Shown here piece after piece: positions 1-6,316 of a stretch of DNA of 10,000 bases (positions are counted from its first letter, which is position 1; every line of letters starts with the position of its first letter). The position numbers were made by a program, and so were the translations under genes. This DNA is from Nitrospira sp. (GTDB lineage Bacteria; Nitrospirota; Nitrospiria; Nitrospirales; Nitrospiraceae). The stretch spans positions 1 to 10,000 of the forward strand of contig JAIWOH010000100.1 of assembly GCA_020216985.1 (NCBI GenBank), read 5' to 3'. The notes below the pieces were generated by a model. The model worked only from the letters and a program-made list of their open reading frames with translations, was not told the DNA's origin and did not search any database.

Positions 1-52
1 CCCTTAAGGCCACAATACCGATGACGTAGGCTGCTTTCTCAAAGGTATTATG

Positions 53-81
53 TTGACTCCCCCAAAAGGGTTAGGTACTAT
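53..81 (+). promoter_or_regulatory. sigma70-like promoter of the LuxR-type regulator gene
   Basis: A -35 box TTGACT (53-58) and a -10 box TACTAT (76-81) are separated by exactly 17 nt, close to the sigma70 consensus. The predicted transcript starts near 88 and has a leader of about 107 nt before the ATG at 195. The spacer holds a short dyad, CCC (61-63), AAAA, GGG (68-70), a position where a bound repressor would block polymerase. The promoter call rests on sequence match only. Confidence 0.6.
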
Positions 82-128
82 CGCCATGTACATTCGGGCT
101 TAGCCTCTTTCGCTTCCCCTGAGTGACC

Positions 129-170
129 TTGGATGTCCATGGAGCTTGCTAGTTTATAAAAAACATCCGG
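129..170 (+). promoter_or_regulatory. possible hairpin in the regulator's 5' leader
   Basis: GGATGT (131-136) pairs with ACATCC (163-168), extended by two G-U pairs on the outside (129-130 with 169-170). The loop is about 26 nt and contains the palindrome CCATGG. The stem ends 24 nt before the ATG at 195, and the gene has no evident Shine-Dalgarno site, so the fold could affect translation. A stem this short with so large a loop may also arise by chance. Confidence 0.2.
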
Positions 171-194
171 AACAGGCACCCAGAACGAACTTCT

Positions 195-803
195 ATGACC
201 AACGGTCCCGGCGTTCTTGATCAAACCGACAGTCTTGCCGATCAGCGAGCAGGGTCCGGGATCGTCGTACTTTCGGCCTCCATGCAATTGCTTCATATGA
301 ATCGTCAGGCATCTGAACTTGCCAAGAAAATCAATGAGGTGGAACACGGAGGCAACAGCGCAAAGTTCGCCCATGGGGTTCTACCCGCAGCCCTCACAGA
401 ACTGTGCGGAGAAATCATTAAGGCCCTCCATATTCGAACCGAAGCTAAAGACTGGGAGCAATTCGAACTGAAGCGCATTGCAGGGGATCCCAGTCAACCG
501 ATCCTTTTACGCGGATTCGGTCTCCCGGATCGAGGCGGTATCCAAAACGCCAGACTTGTCGTAACCATGGAGGAACTGGGACGGAGAAAAACACTGAATG
601 CCGACCATGCGCGTGATCGTTTCCAATTGACCAGCCGAGAGCAGGAAGTCATCGAACACCTCGCCAAGGGATGGACCAACAAAGAGATTGCCAATGCACT
701 CCAAATTACCGAACAAACGGTGAAAGAGCACATCAAACACATCATGAGAAAAACAAACGCTTCGACTCGCACTGGAATTCTGGTTCAAGTCTTCAACTCC
801 TAA
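195..803 (+). CDS. PAS-like / LuxR-type HTH transcriptional regulator
   Basis: The 202-residue protein ends in a LuxR/NarL-type helix-turn-helix (about residues 137-200). The typical LTSREQEV start, the NKEIA helix and the recognition helix around TEQTVKEHI are all visible. The N-terminal part (about 20-130) begins with GIVVLSASMQLLHMNRQA, which resembles the first strands and helix of a PAS fold. There is no receiver domain with a phosphorylatable aspartate, so this is not a classical response regulator; a small ligand or a partner protein may set its activity. The ATG at 195 is the first start after the in-frame stop at 150-152 and leaves the PAS-like region whole, but no good ribosome-binding site precedes it. 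The gene has its own promoter. Its targets are unknown; it may control itself or the lipoprotein gene downstream. The HTH assignment is firm and the PAS assignment is tentative. Confidence 0.88.
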   Translation: MTNGPGVLDQTDSLADQRAGSGIVVLSASMQLLHMNRQASELAKKINEVEHGGNSAKFAHGVLPAALTELCGEIIKALHIRTEAKDWEQFELKRIAGDPSQPILLRGFGLPDRGGIQNARLVVTMEELGRRKTLNADHARDRFQLTSREQEVIEHLAKGWTNKEIANALQITEQTVKEHIKHIMRKTNASTRTGILVQVFNS

Positions 804-906
804 ACTCTAGCACCGATTTTTTGACGTATTTCTCCTCCCGCAAACCGTTTCACAAATAACACACTGAGTCATTCTTTACACAGTTTTTATAGCATCTCGA
901 TCAGTA

Positions 907-935
907 AATGATTAAAATAACATCATAAAATCATT
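907..935. repeat. short inverted repeat upstream of the sigma54-like promoter
   Basis: AATGATT (907-913) and AATCATT (929-935) are perfect reverse complements separated by 15 nt. Their centre lies about 62 nt upstream of the predicted sigma54 start. They could be a binding site for an activator or for a bending protein. The surroundings are very AT-rich, so chance pairing is quite possible. Confidence 0.25.
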
Positions 936-956
936 AATTTACGATTGAATTTTTTA

Positions 957-972
957 TGGCTCGCTGATTGCA
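957..972 (+). promoter_or_regulatory. sigma54 (RpoN) -24/-12 promoter candidate
   Basis: TGGCTCG (957-963), four bases, then TTGCA (968-972) matches the sigma54 consensus TGGCACG-N4-TTGCW with one mismatch (T for A at 961). The invariant GG and GC pairs have the required 12-nt offset. The predicted start is near 983, giving a leader of about 48 nt to the lipoprotein ATG at 1031. I found no convincing sigma70 boxes in this gap. Such promoters need an AAA+ activator, and none is encoded in this window. Confidence 0.5.
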
Positions 973-1020
973 TTTTCCGATGTGGATTGTTCTTGGATCT
1001 GGGCAGGCTTAAAGATCTAC

Positions 1021-1025
1021 AGGAG
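1021..1025 (+). promoter_or_regulatory. ribosome-binding site of the small lipoprotein gene
   Basis: AGGAG lies 5 nt before the ATG at 1031. This is a strong Shine-Dalgarno site and fixes the start codon. Confidence 0.8.
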
Positions 1026-1030
1026 ATTCC

Positions 1031-1528
1031 ATGAAAGTGAACGGAAAGTGCCGGCTTGGTTTAGTGTTAGGGGTTATCCTCTTTGCCTCTGGCTGTCAGT
1101 CTTCCCAGACACCCAATCTTGTCAATGATCACCATGATAATGATAGGTTTATGTCTCTGTGGCAACGGTATAATGCGTGCAGAGTTGCTTCAGACTTTGA
1201 ACGCGCTCATTTGGAGTTAAAACAACTTTCTTCCGCAGCCTTTCTGAAAGAACAAGATGGGTTTGTGCTCCCTCTCCCAACCAAGCTTCAACGGTGGGTC
1301 AGTGCTCCTACGAATCGCCAGGCCGTCGATGTCCGAGCCATGGCTGCCTCGTGCTCGCTCCGTGCCGGTCAACTTGCCCTCCATGAGGGTCAGATTGATG
1401 CCGCCCGAGATCTCTTCTCGTCTGTCCTTACACACCATAAAGACGTCTCTCCCTACTATGTCGTTCAGGCTAAACGCTTGCTCACAGAACTTGACCGAGG
1501 CGTTATCGTTTCTTTGAAGACTCCTTAA
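1031..1528 (+). CDS. small predicted lipoprotein, function unknown
   Basis: I do not recognise this 165-residue protein as a named family. It has a lipoprotein signal peptide: a charged start with Lys and Arg, a hydrophobic stretch (about 9-19) and a lipobox ending ASGC, so the mature protein would begin at lipidated Cys22. The next residue is Gln, not Asp, which fits transfer to the outer membrane. Residues about 101-155 look helical and TPR-like (the part with LALHEGQIDAARDLF followed by a second helix), suggesting protein contacts. The start is supported by AGGAG at 1021-1025. The gene stands alone behind a sigma54-like promoter and converges on glgA, with 41 nt between the two stop codons. 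Secretion is well supported; any role is unknown. Confidence 0.82.
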   Translation: MKVNGKCRLGLVLGVILFASGCQSSQTPNLVNDHHDNDRFMSLWQRYNACRVASDFERAHLELKQLSSAAFLKEQDGFVLPLPTKLQRWVSAPTNRQAVDVRAMAASCSLRAGQLALHEGQIDAARDLFSSVLTHHKDVSPYYVVQAKRLLTELDRGVIVSLKTP

Positions 1529-1561
1529 TCACCACCCAGGACGGGAACCTCTGCGAACTCT

Positions 1562-1599
1562 CTCTATCGTTATCGCTTTTGAAACAGCGAACGATAGAG
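1562..1599. terminator. hairpin at the convergent gene ends, possible bidirectional terminator
   Basis: CTCTATCGTT (1562-1571) pairs with AACGATAGAG (1590-1599). Inside it CGCT (1574-1577) pairs with AGCG (1586-1589), giving 14 bp with a 2-nt bulge and an 8-nt loop. It lies between the converging lipoprotein gene and glgA and covers the glgA stop codon and its last codons. Neither strand has a T-tract after the stem, so it is not a textbook intrinsic terminator. It may act with Rho or protect the transcript 3' ends. Confidence 0.45.
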
Positions 1600-3051
1600 G
1601 TGTTCATATTGTTTCGCGGACCGGGCCCATGACAAGTCCAAGCTCATACCTGCCCGCATCAGTGAACGCCATGTTTCACGCTGTCGATACACCGACAGCG
1701 CCAACAGAATCGCCGTCAATAGGGCATCGGAAGAGATCTCACCAAAGTGAAATCCGGTCGCAAGATTGGCCTGCGCCGTCGACGGTTTGAAGGGCACCAC
1801 CGTATCGGCCAATCCTCCGGTACGTCGAACAATCGGTACCGTCCCGTACCGCAAACTGTGGAGCTGGGTCAACCCACAAGGCTCATATCGAGAAGGCATG
1901 ACCAGCATATCGGCCCCGGCTTCAAGGCGATGAGCCAGCCCTTCGTCAAAACCTATACGCACCGCGATACGATCGCGATGGGAGGCCTGAGTCTTCAATA
2001 ATCGCTGCTCCAAATCTTGATCCCCCGTCCCCAAGATGGCAATTTGTATGTCCAGAAGAACCAATTCGGGAAGGATCTCCAGCAAAAGATCCAATCCCTT
2101 TTGTGAAGCAAGTCGCCCGATGACAGCCATGAGAGGCACATCTCGCATCGGCAATTCAAGCTCTCGTTGCAACGCTTCCTTACACACTTTCTTCCGGGAT
2201 AAATCCGATACGTTGTAATGCGCCGGCAAATGCCGGTCTGTTTCCGGGTTCCAGGTACTCGTATCGATGCCATTCACGATACCCTCAATGCCATCGGGCC
2301 GGCTCGCCAGCACTCCCTCCAATCCATGGCCGAATTCTTTCGTCAAGATTTCCTTCGCATAGGTCGGACTGACCGTCGACAGGGCGTTAGAAAAGATGAT
2401 CCCTCCTTTCAAGCAATTGACCGACCCATAAAATTCCAACGCCTCTGGCGAAAACAGCGAGGGAGGAAGACCTGTGACCGCAAATCGCTCTCCAGGAAAC
2501 AAACCTTGATAGCCGACGTTATGCAAGGTCAGAAGAGTTTTCACCGAGCCTGCTCCCTTGGGTACACCGATGCCGGTTTTCAGGTACACCGAGCACAGGG
2601 CTGTTTGCCAATCGTGCAAATGAAGGACGTCCACCGGCTCTCTGCAGGTCTCGTTAAGGTAGCCGATACCCCGGAGAACCGATCGAGAAAACAGCGTGAA
2701 CCGTTCAAGATTGTCGGGATAGTCTCCATTTCGATCCTGATAAAGCCCGGGACGGTCGAAGTACGGATCATATCGAACGATCAGGATTCTTAACGAATGC
2801 ACACCGCCCGCAACGTGAACAAACGCCTCTTCCAAGTCCACGTTCAGGGGGACCCCTGCAATCGGAATCGAAAAACGACCCTTGATTTGATTTGATCGCA
2901 GACGTTCCGTAACCCCGCGATACCCCGGCAAGATCAACGTCACTCGATGCCCCAGCTTGATGAGCTCAGCAGGCAACACACCGGTGACATCGGCCAATCC
3001 ACCGGTCTTCGCATAGGGAGCGGCTTCGGACGCCGCCATTAAGATATTCAT
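1570..3051 (-). CDS. glgA: glycogen synthase (ADP-glucose type, GT5 family)
   Basis: GlgA transfers glucose from ADP-glucose to the growing end of alpha-1,4-glucan in the cytoplasm. The 493-residue length is normal for bacterial GlgA. The N-terminal glycosyltransferase-5 domain starts with the ADP-glucose binding KTGGL (15-19), followed by HLHDWQ (144-149) and HNVGYQG (177-183). The C-terminal domain carries the GRLASQKG segment (312-319, with Arg313 and Lys318) and EPCGL (390-394), whose Glu and Cys correspond to known active-site residues of the E. coli enzyme, then RRTGGL (409-414). No break is visible. The ATG start at 3051 gives the usual N-terminus, although the ribosome-binding site is weak. 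It is the last gene of the minus-strand run, 90 nt after the second lipoprotein gene. No other glycogen gene (glgB, glgC, glgP) is in the window. Confidence 0.97.
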   Translation of the reverse strand: MNILMAASEAAPYAKTGGLADVTGVLPAELIKLGHRVTLILPGYRGVTERLRSNQIKGRFSIPIAGVPLNVDLEEAFVHVAGGVHSLRILIVRYDPYFDRPGLYQDRNGDYPDNLERFTLFSRSVLRGIGYLNETCREPVDVLHLHDWQTALCSVYLKTGIGVPKGAGSVKTLLTLHNVGYQGLFPGERFAVTGLPPSLFSPEALEFYGSVNCLKGGIIFSNALSTVSPTYAKEILTKEFGHGLEGVLASRPDGIEGIVNGIDTSTWNPETDRHLPAHYNVSDLSRKKVCKEALQRELELPMRDVPLMAVIGRLASQKGLDLLLEILPELVLLDIQIAILGTGDQDLEQRLLKTQASHRDRIAVRIGFDEGLAHRLEAGADMLVMPSRYEPCGLTQLHSLRYGTVPIVRRTGGLADTVVPFKPSTAQANLATGFHFGEISSDALLTAILLALSVYRQRETWRSLMRAGMSLDLSWARSAKQYEHLYRSLFQKR

Positions 3052-3141
3052 GATGCTCGGTTATTCTGCCGTAGGAATCGAGGATATGAAGTTATCGTTC
3101 GTCTCTCGTCATTCTGGGGGACAGCAGAAACGACCAGCACG

Positions 3142-3660
3142 CTAAGGCATCGGAGTTCCATCTAACAATCGGGTTTTGAATCGATCTTCGTATGCCCACG
3201 ATTCGACCAACGCTCGCATCTCTTCCGCTTTCAATGTTTCTTTGTACACCAATCGGTCATCGAGAAAAACCAACAGCCATCCTCGATCAGGATATAAAAA
3301 AAATACCCCTTCTCCCGCATGAACTCCGGCTTCCCATCCCCTTGGCGACTCTCCCAACGCCACGCGGGAAGCGGGAACCATCGTGAAATCCGGCATCACA
3401 AAAAACTGCGTAAACTTCGCTTGATAATAGGGTGGTTCTCCCCAGACGTTCACGATAGCTCTTGCCGTCACCCGTTCAAGTGCGAGATTACCTTCTCTGA
3501 CCAACTGCTCCTGTTCAGCCAAGGATGGTATTCCTCGGCAAGCGACGATACCGGTCACCAAAAACAACGTGCCGGCCATGAGCACCCTTCGGACGATCAT
3601 TCGCGCCGTCTCATCGGGATGTACAGAATCTTGTCCCTTGATCTTGGCACTGCTCTTCAC
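3142..3660 (-). CDS. predicted lipoprotein, function unknown
   Basis: I do not recognise the family of this 172-residue protein. A hydrophobic segment (about 26-39) ends in the lipobox IVAC, so Cys41 would be lipidated. The rest looks like a compact alpha/beta domain with an aromatic-rich middle (WGEPPYY at about 74-80) and a VFLDDRLVYKE strand pair near 131-141. It loosely recalls small BamE/SmpA-like envelope lipoproteins, but I would not assign that. The start is a GTG (3658-3660) overlapping the TGA of the DUF971 gene as GTGA, with a perfect AGGAGG five bases upstream, so the two genes are probably translationally coupled. This start puts about 25 mostly polar residues before the hydrophobic core, which is long; an internal ATG at 3600 would give a more usual signal peptide with C21 but lacks a ribosome-binding site. 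Confidence 0.8.
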   Translation of the reverse strand: MKSSAKIKGQDSVHPDETARMIVRRVLMAGTLFLVTGIVACRGIPSLAEQEQLVREGNLALERVTARAIVNVWGEPPYYQAKFTQFFVMPDFTMVPASRVALGESPRGWEAGVHAGEGVFFLYPDRGWLLVFLDDRLVYKETLKAEEMRALVESWAYEDRFKTRLLDGTPMP

Positions 3661-4013
3661 AGCAACCTCCTGGACTTGCCTTCAGTCGGCTTTACGGGCG
3701 CGCAACTATCACATTGGCATAGCTTCCGCAGGAGTGCGTATGAGTAAATGCCGGAATCGTGGCCGTCGCTCCATTGAAATTGAAGCGCATACCGACCAAC
3801 CGGCACGATATCCTGCAACATGATCAGCATCGGGACGTCGTCCACGTTCAGGCGGCGCTCCCCCGTCCATTCATCCACGCAGGCCGCGCAAGGACACTGC
3901 TGTCGCAGATACCGGACGGGATAGACGCCCTTGTGCCCGTCGCTCCACTGAATGCCCAATACTCCCTTGCCGAGCCATTCCATATCGCGCGGCTCAACCG
4001 TGGCTTCCGTCAT
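3657..4013 (-). CDS. DUF971 / GBBH-like N-terminal domain protein with two CxCxxC motifs
   Basis: The 118-residue protein is a free-standing member of the DUF971 family (PF06155), the small zinc-binding domain also found at the start of gamma-butyrobetaine hydroxylase and attached to Mrp/HCF101-type Fe-S carriers. It shows WSDGH (23-27), LRQQCPCAAC (36-45) and a second WSDGH (81-85). In human BBOX1 three cysteines and a histidine bind zinc; here these correspond to Cys40, Cys42, Cys45 and His85. Unusually, the second half repeats the pattern with LRKLCQCDSC (95-104). I chose the ATG at 4013, four bases past the recO stop, with GGAG ten bases upstream. The reading frame stays open back to a TTG at 4085, but that would overlap recO by 68 nt and add an atypical tail. 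The exact role of free-standing DUF971 proteins is not settled; Fe-S or metal handling is an inference. Confidence 0.88.
   Translation of the reverse strand: MTEATVEPRDMEWLGKGVLGIQWSDGHKGVYPVRYLRQQCPCAACVDEWTGERRLNVDDVPMLIMLQDIVPVGRYALQFQWSDGHDSGIYSYALLRKLCQCDSCAPVKPTEGKSRRLL
3666..3671 (-). promoter_or_regulatory. perfect Shine-Dalgarno site deciding a GTG start
   Basis: On the minus strand this reads AGGAGG, five bases before the GTG at 3660-3658. It lies inside the last codons of the DUF971 gene, which favours re-initiation by ribosomes finishing that gene. Confidence 0.8.
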
Positions 4014-4017
4014 CTCA

Positions 4018-4785
4018 TCAATTCTCCGCTTCACGCGACCAGTCAGACAAGAAATCCGCCGGCGGAAGTCGTCTGCCTGCGACAACCGTCACGTATTTGT
4101 CGATAGCCTCTTCGACTTCGTCCCGCACCCGCCCGGCGGCCCGCAGTCGAGTCATAAGAGCCGGAGCTAATCGAACGGCTTGCTGAAGAAAGGCGACGCT
4201 TCCTTGTGACAAGGCCACACAACGGGCATGGGGCCGCACTGCGCACATCAGACACACGATTCCTCCTTCGATCGGAGAAAAATGAAATGTGCCGGTCGTT
4301 ACGGTCTTTCCGCAGGCGGCGCAACGATCGGTTCGAGGACGAAACCCCGTCCGACACAGCAATTTGATTTGAAGCAGCAAGGCGGTGCACAGGGGATCCT
4401 TACTGGAAGAAAGAGCCGCCAACCCCCCTTCAAGGGTGTCGAACAACTGCGGGTCGGGATCCCGCTCCGGCGTCACAGCGGCCGCAACGTTGACCATCCG
4501 AGCCGCCGCCGCCATCAATCCGAGATCCTCGCGCAACGATTGGAAGGATGTCACCACATCGACGTGGGAAATTCGAAACAGCGGATCCCCGGTCTTTTCG
4601 AACAAATCAAGGCGGCAAACAGTAAAGGGCTCAAGCGCCGCGCCGAATCGGCTTTTCTGGCGTCGAGCGCCTCGAGCGATGCCCCGAATCTTGCCCAAAC
4701 TCCTGGCATAAGCCGTGACGATTCGGTCCGCATCACCCCACTTTCGACTCCGCAGGATGATCGCCGTCGCTTTTACCGGCGGCAT
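4018..4785 (-). CDS. recO: DNA repair protein RecO
   Basis: RecO works with RecR and RecF in the RecFOR pathway, loading RecA onto SSB-coated single-stranded DNA and annealing strands. The 255-residue length is typical. The N-terminal OB-fold (about 1-80) starts with the usual pattern around ATAIILRSRKWGDADRIV, with the basic GIARGARRQKSRFG segment (35-48) expected to touch DNA. A helical C-terminal domain follows, and its zinc finger is complete: Cys155-x2-Cys158 and Cys178-x2-Cys181. The ATG at 4785 fits the family N-terminus, though only a weak AAGG-like site lies upstream. The gene is 59 nt after mgtE and its stop is 4 nt before the DUF971 start. In many bacteria recO sits directly next to era; here mgtE lies between them. 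Confidence 0.95.
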   Translation of the reverse strand: MPPVKATAIILRSRKWGDADRIVTAYARSLGKIRGIARGARRQKSRFGAALEPFTVCRLDLFEKTGDPLFRISHVDVVTSFQSLREDLGLMAAAARMVNVAAAVTPERDPDPQLFDTLEGGLAALSSSKDPLCTALLLQIKLLCRTGFRPRTDRCAACGKTVTTGTFHFSPIEGGIVCLMCAVRPHARCVALSQGSVAFLQQAVRLAPALMTRLRAAGRVRDEVEEAIDKYVTVVAGRRLPPADFLSDWSREAEN

Positions 4786-4844
4786 GGTACACGGCCTTTT
4801 GCAAGGGAGGTAGCACGCGGCTCACTCATACAATCAATGCACGA

Positions 4845-6305
4845 TCACCGCAGATAGTTCAAAAACAGCGTCGCCAGGGTAAGATAAATCGTGATGCCGG
4901 TAATGTCGTTGGCCGTCGTCACAAAGGGACCGGCGGCGACGGCAGGATCGACTCCCAGGCGCTTGAGCATGATAGGCATGATCGTGGCCATGCTGGTCGA
5001 GATGAAAAACGCGATTACCAGCGAAGTCCCCACGACCACCCCCAAAAACCCTTCTTGCAGCACCCATCCGACGACCGTCAAAATCAGGCCGCAGGCCAGC
5101 CCCATCAACAAACCGATTTTGGTTTCCCGGAAAAACACCGTCCAGACGTCCGTCGGTTCGATGTGCCCGGTCGCCAGTCCGCGAATGATCAGCGTGGAGG
5201 ATTGCAGCCCCACGTTGCCGCCCATCGCAGCGATGACCGGAATGAAACTGACGACCGCCACCACTTCCTGAATCGTGTAGCGGAAGTACCACAAGATGGC
5301 TCCAGACAACAAACTTCCGACGAGATTGGTAAACAGCCACGGCAAACGCAGCTTGGCGGCGCCGATACTCGAGGACTTGGAGATCGGCTCCTCTTCGATG
5401 GCACCGGCCATCTTGAGCATATCCTCCGTGGCCTCCTCTCGAATGACGTCCACCACGTCGTCCACCGTAATGATGCCGACCAACCGTCCGTCCTTCTCGA
5501 CGACCGGGATCGCGAGCAAGTTGTAGCTGGCCACCTGACGCGCCACTTCTTCCTGATCCATATCGACGGTGACGCTGATCACGTCGCGCGTCATGATGTT
5601 TTTGAGCGGCGTATCAGGCGGCACCGTCAAGAGCTGACGCAGCGACAACACCCCGACCAGATGATCGTTTTTGTCCGTCACATAGATGTAAAACACCATC
5701 TCTGCATCGGTGGCTTGCTGGAGTCGACGGATGGCTTCTTGGGCGGTGACATCCTCCGACAGAGAGAAAAACTCCGTCGTCATAATGCCGCCGGCGGTAT
5801 CCTTGGCGTATTGGAGAATGTCGGCGACTTCGGTCGAGTCCTCCGCCTTCATCAAGGCGAGAATTTCCTTCCCACGATCCTCCGGCAAAAATCCCAGAAT
5901 GTAGGCGACGTCGTCCGGGCCAAGATCTTTCAACAGCCAGGCGATATCCGAATGCAGCAGATCGGCCAGCACTTCTTGAATGCTTTCACCGTCGAGCTCG
6001 CTCAACACTTGGCCGCGTTTGCTCGCGCCCTTGACCAATTCGAACACTTCCCGTTTTTCCTTGGAAGACGACAAGTGGCTGATGGCTTTCGCCACGTCGG
6101 CGGGATGCATGCGCCCCAGCATTTTCGAGAGATTGGTGATGGCTCCGCGCCGCAACAGCCGTTGGACGGATTGAATCACGATATCGGACTTCGTCAGCCC
6201 TCGTTCGGCCTGATCGCGCAGCACGTCCCGCAAGGCGTCCCGTTCCAACGGACGGTGGCGCGCATCCGCCGCTTTCGGTTCTCCCTGGCGTTCGGTGGTC
6301 TGCAT
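4845..6305 (-). CDS. mgtE: magnesium transporter MgtE
   Basis: MgtE is an inner-membrane, Mg2+-gated channel for magnesium uptake. The 486-residue protein has all three parts: a cytosolic helical N domain (about 45-170), a tandem CBS pair (about 174-295, including the MTTEFFSL and IMTRDVISV starts) that senses Mg2+, and a C-terminal channel domain with five membrane segments (about 323-486). The segment FIPVIAAMGGNVGLQSSTL in the channel and the TTANDITG motif near the end, whose Asp (about 467) matches the pore aspartate of the Thermus protein, are characteristic. The ATG at 6305 is preferred over a GTG one codon upstream, because GAGGA overlapping the era stop lies six bases before it. With only 9 nt after era there is no room for its own magnesium riboswitch, so control is likely through the gating domain. 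Confidence 0.96.
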   Translation of the reverse strand: MQTTERQGEPKAADARHRPLERDALRDVLRDQAERGLTKSDIVIQSVQRLLRRGAITNLSKMLGRMHPADVAKAISHLSSSKEKREVFELVKGASKRGQVLSELDGESIQEVLADLLHSDIAWLLKDLGPDDVAYILGFLPEDRGKEILALMKAEDSTEVADILQYAKDTAGGIMTTEFFSLSEDVTAQEAIRRLQQATDAEMVFYIYVTDKNDHLVGVLSLRQLLTVPPDTPLKNIMTRDVISVTVDMDQEEVARQVASYNLLAIPVVEKDGRLVGIITVDDVVDVIREEATEDMLKMAGAIEEEPISKSSSIGAAKLRLPWLFTNLVGSLLSGAILWYFRYTIQEVVAVVSFIPVIAAMGGNVGLQSSTLIIRGLATGHIEPTDVWTVFFRETKIGLLMGLACGLILTVVGWVLQEGFLGVVVGTSLVIAFFISTSMATIMPIMLKRLGVDPAVAAGPFVTTANDITGITIYLTLATLFLNYLR

Positions 6306-6311
6306 CACAGG

Positions 6312-6316
6312 TCCTC
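6312..6316 (-). promoter_or_regulatory. ribosome-binding site of mgtE overlapping the era stop
   Basis: GAGGA on the minus strand starts within the TGA stop of era and lies six bases before the mgtE ATG at 6305-6303. It favours this ATG over the adjacent GTG and suggests coupled translation. Confidence 0.65.

Larger units (their letters stand above)
804..1030. other. intergenic region, AT-rich in the middle
   Basis: No coding region is supported here. A run of six T (817-822) follows the regulator gene but has no clear hairpin before it, so I do not call a terminator. About 870-956 is markedly richer in A and T than its surroundings and holds the inverted repeat listed separately. The sigma54-like promoter and the lipoprotein gene's ribosome-binding site complete the gap. 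Confidence 0.6.

Noticed and set aside
1..48. A fold resembling the 3' half of a c-di-GMP-I riboswitch (AAG/GCC pairing with GGC/CTT, then AGGCTGC)
   Set aside because: The 5' half would lie outside the window, the core bases do not match well, and the regulator's own promoter lies after it, so it could not be in that gene's leader. A covariance search with RF01051 over this stretch plus about 80 nt upstream would settle it.
2218..2793. A 191-codon + strand open frame inside glgA
   Set aside because: It is antisense to a well-conserved coding region with no sign of an independent gene.
3086..3125. Weak stem (TTCTG/CAGAA on the minus strand) between the second lipoprotein gene and glgA
   Set aside because: Five base pairs with no T-tract; too weak to call a terminator or attenuator.
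4014..4085. Upstream extension of the DUF971 gene to a TTG start
   Set aside because: It would overlap recO by 68 nt and adds residues foreign to the family, while an ATG right after the recO stop has a usable ribosome-binding site.
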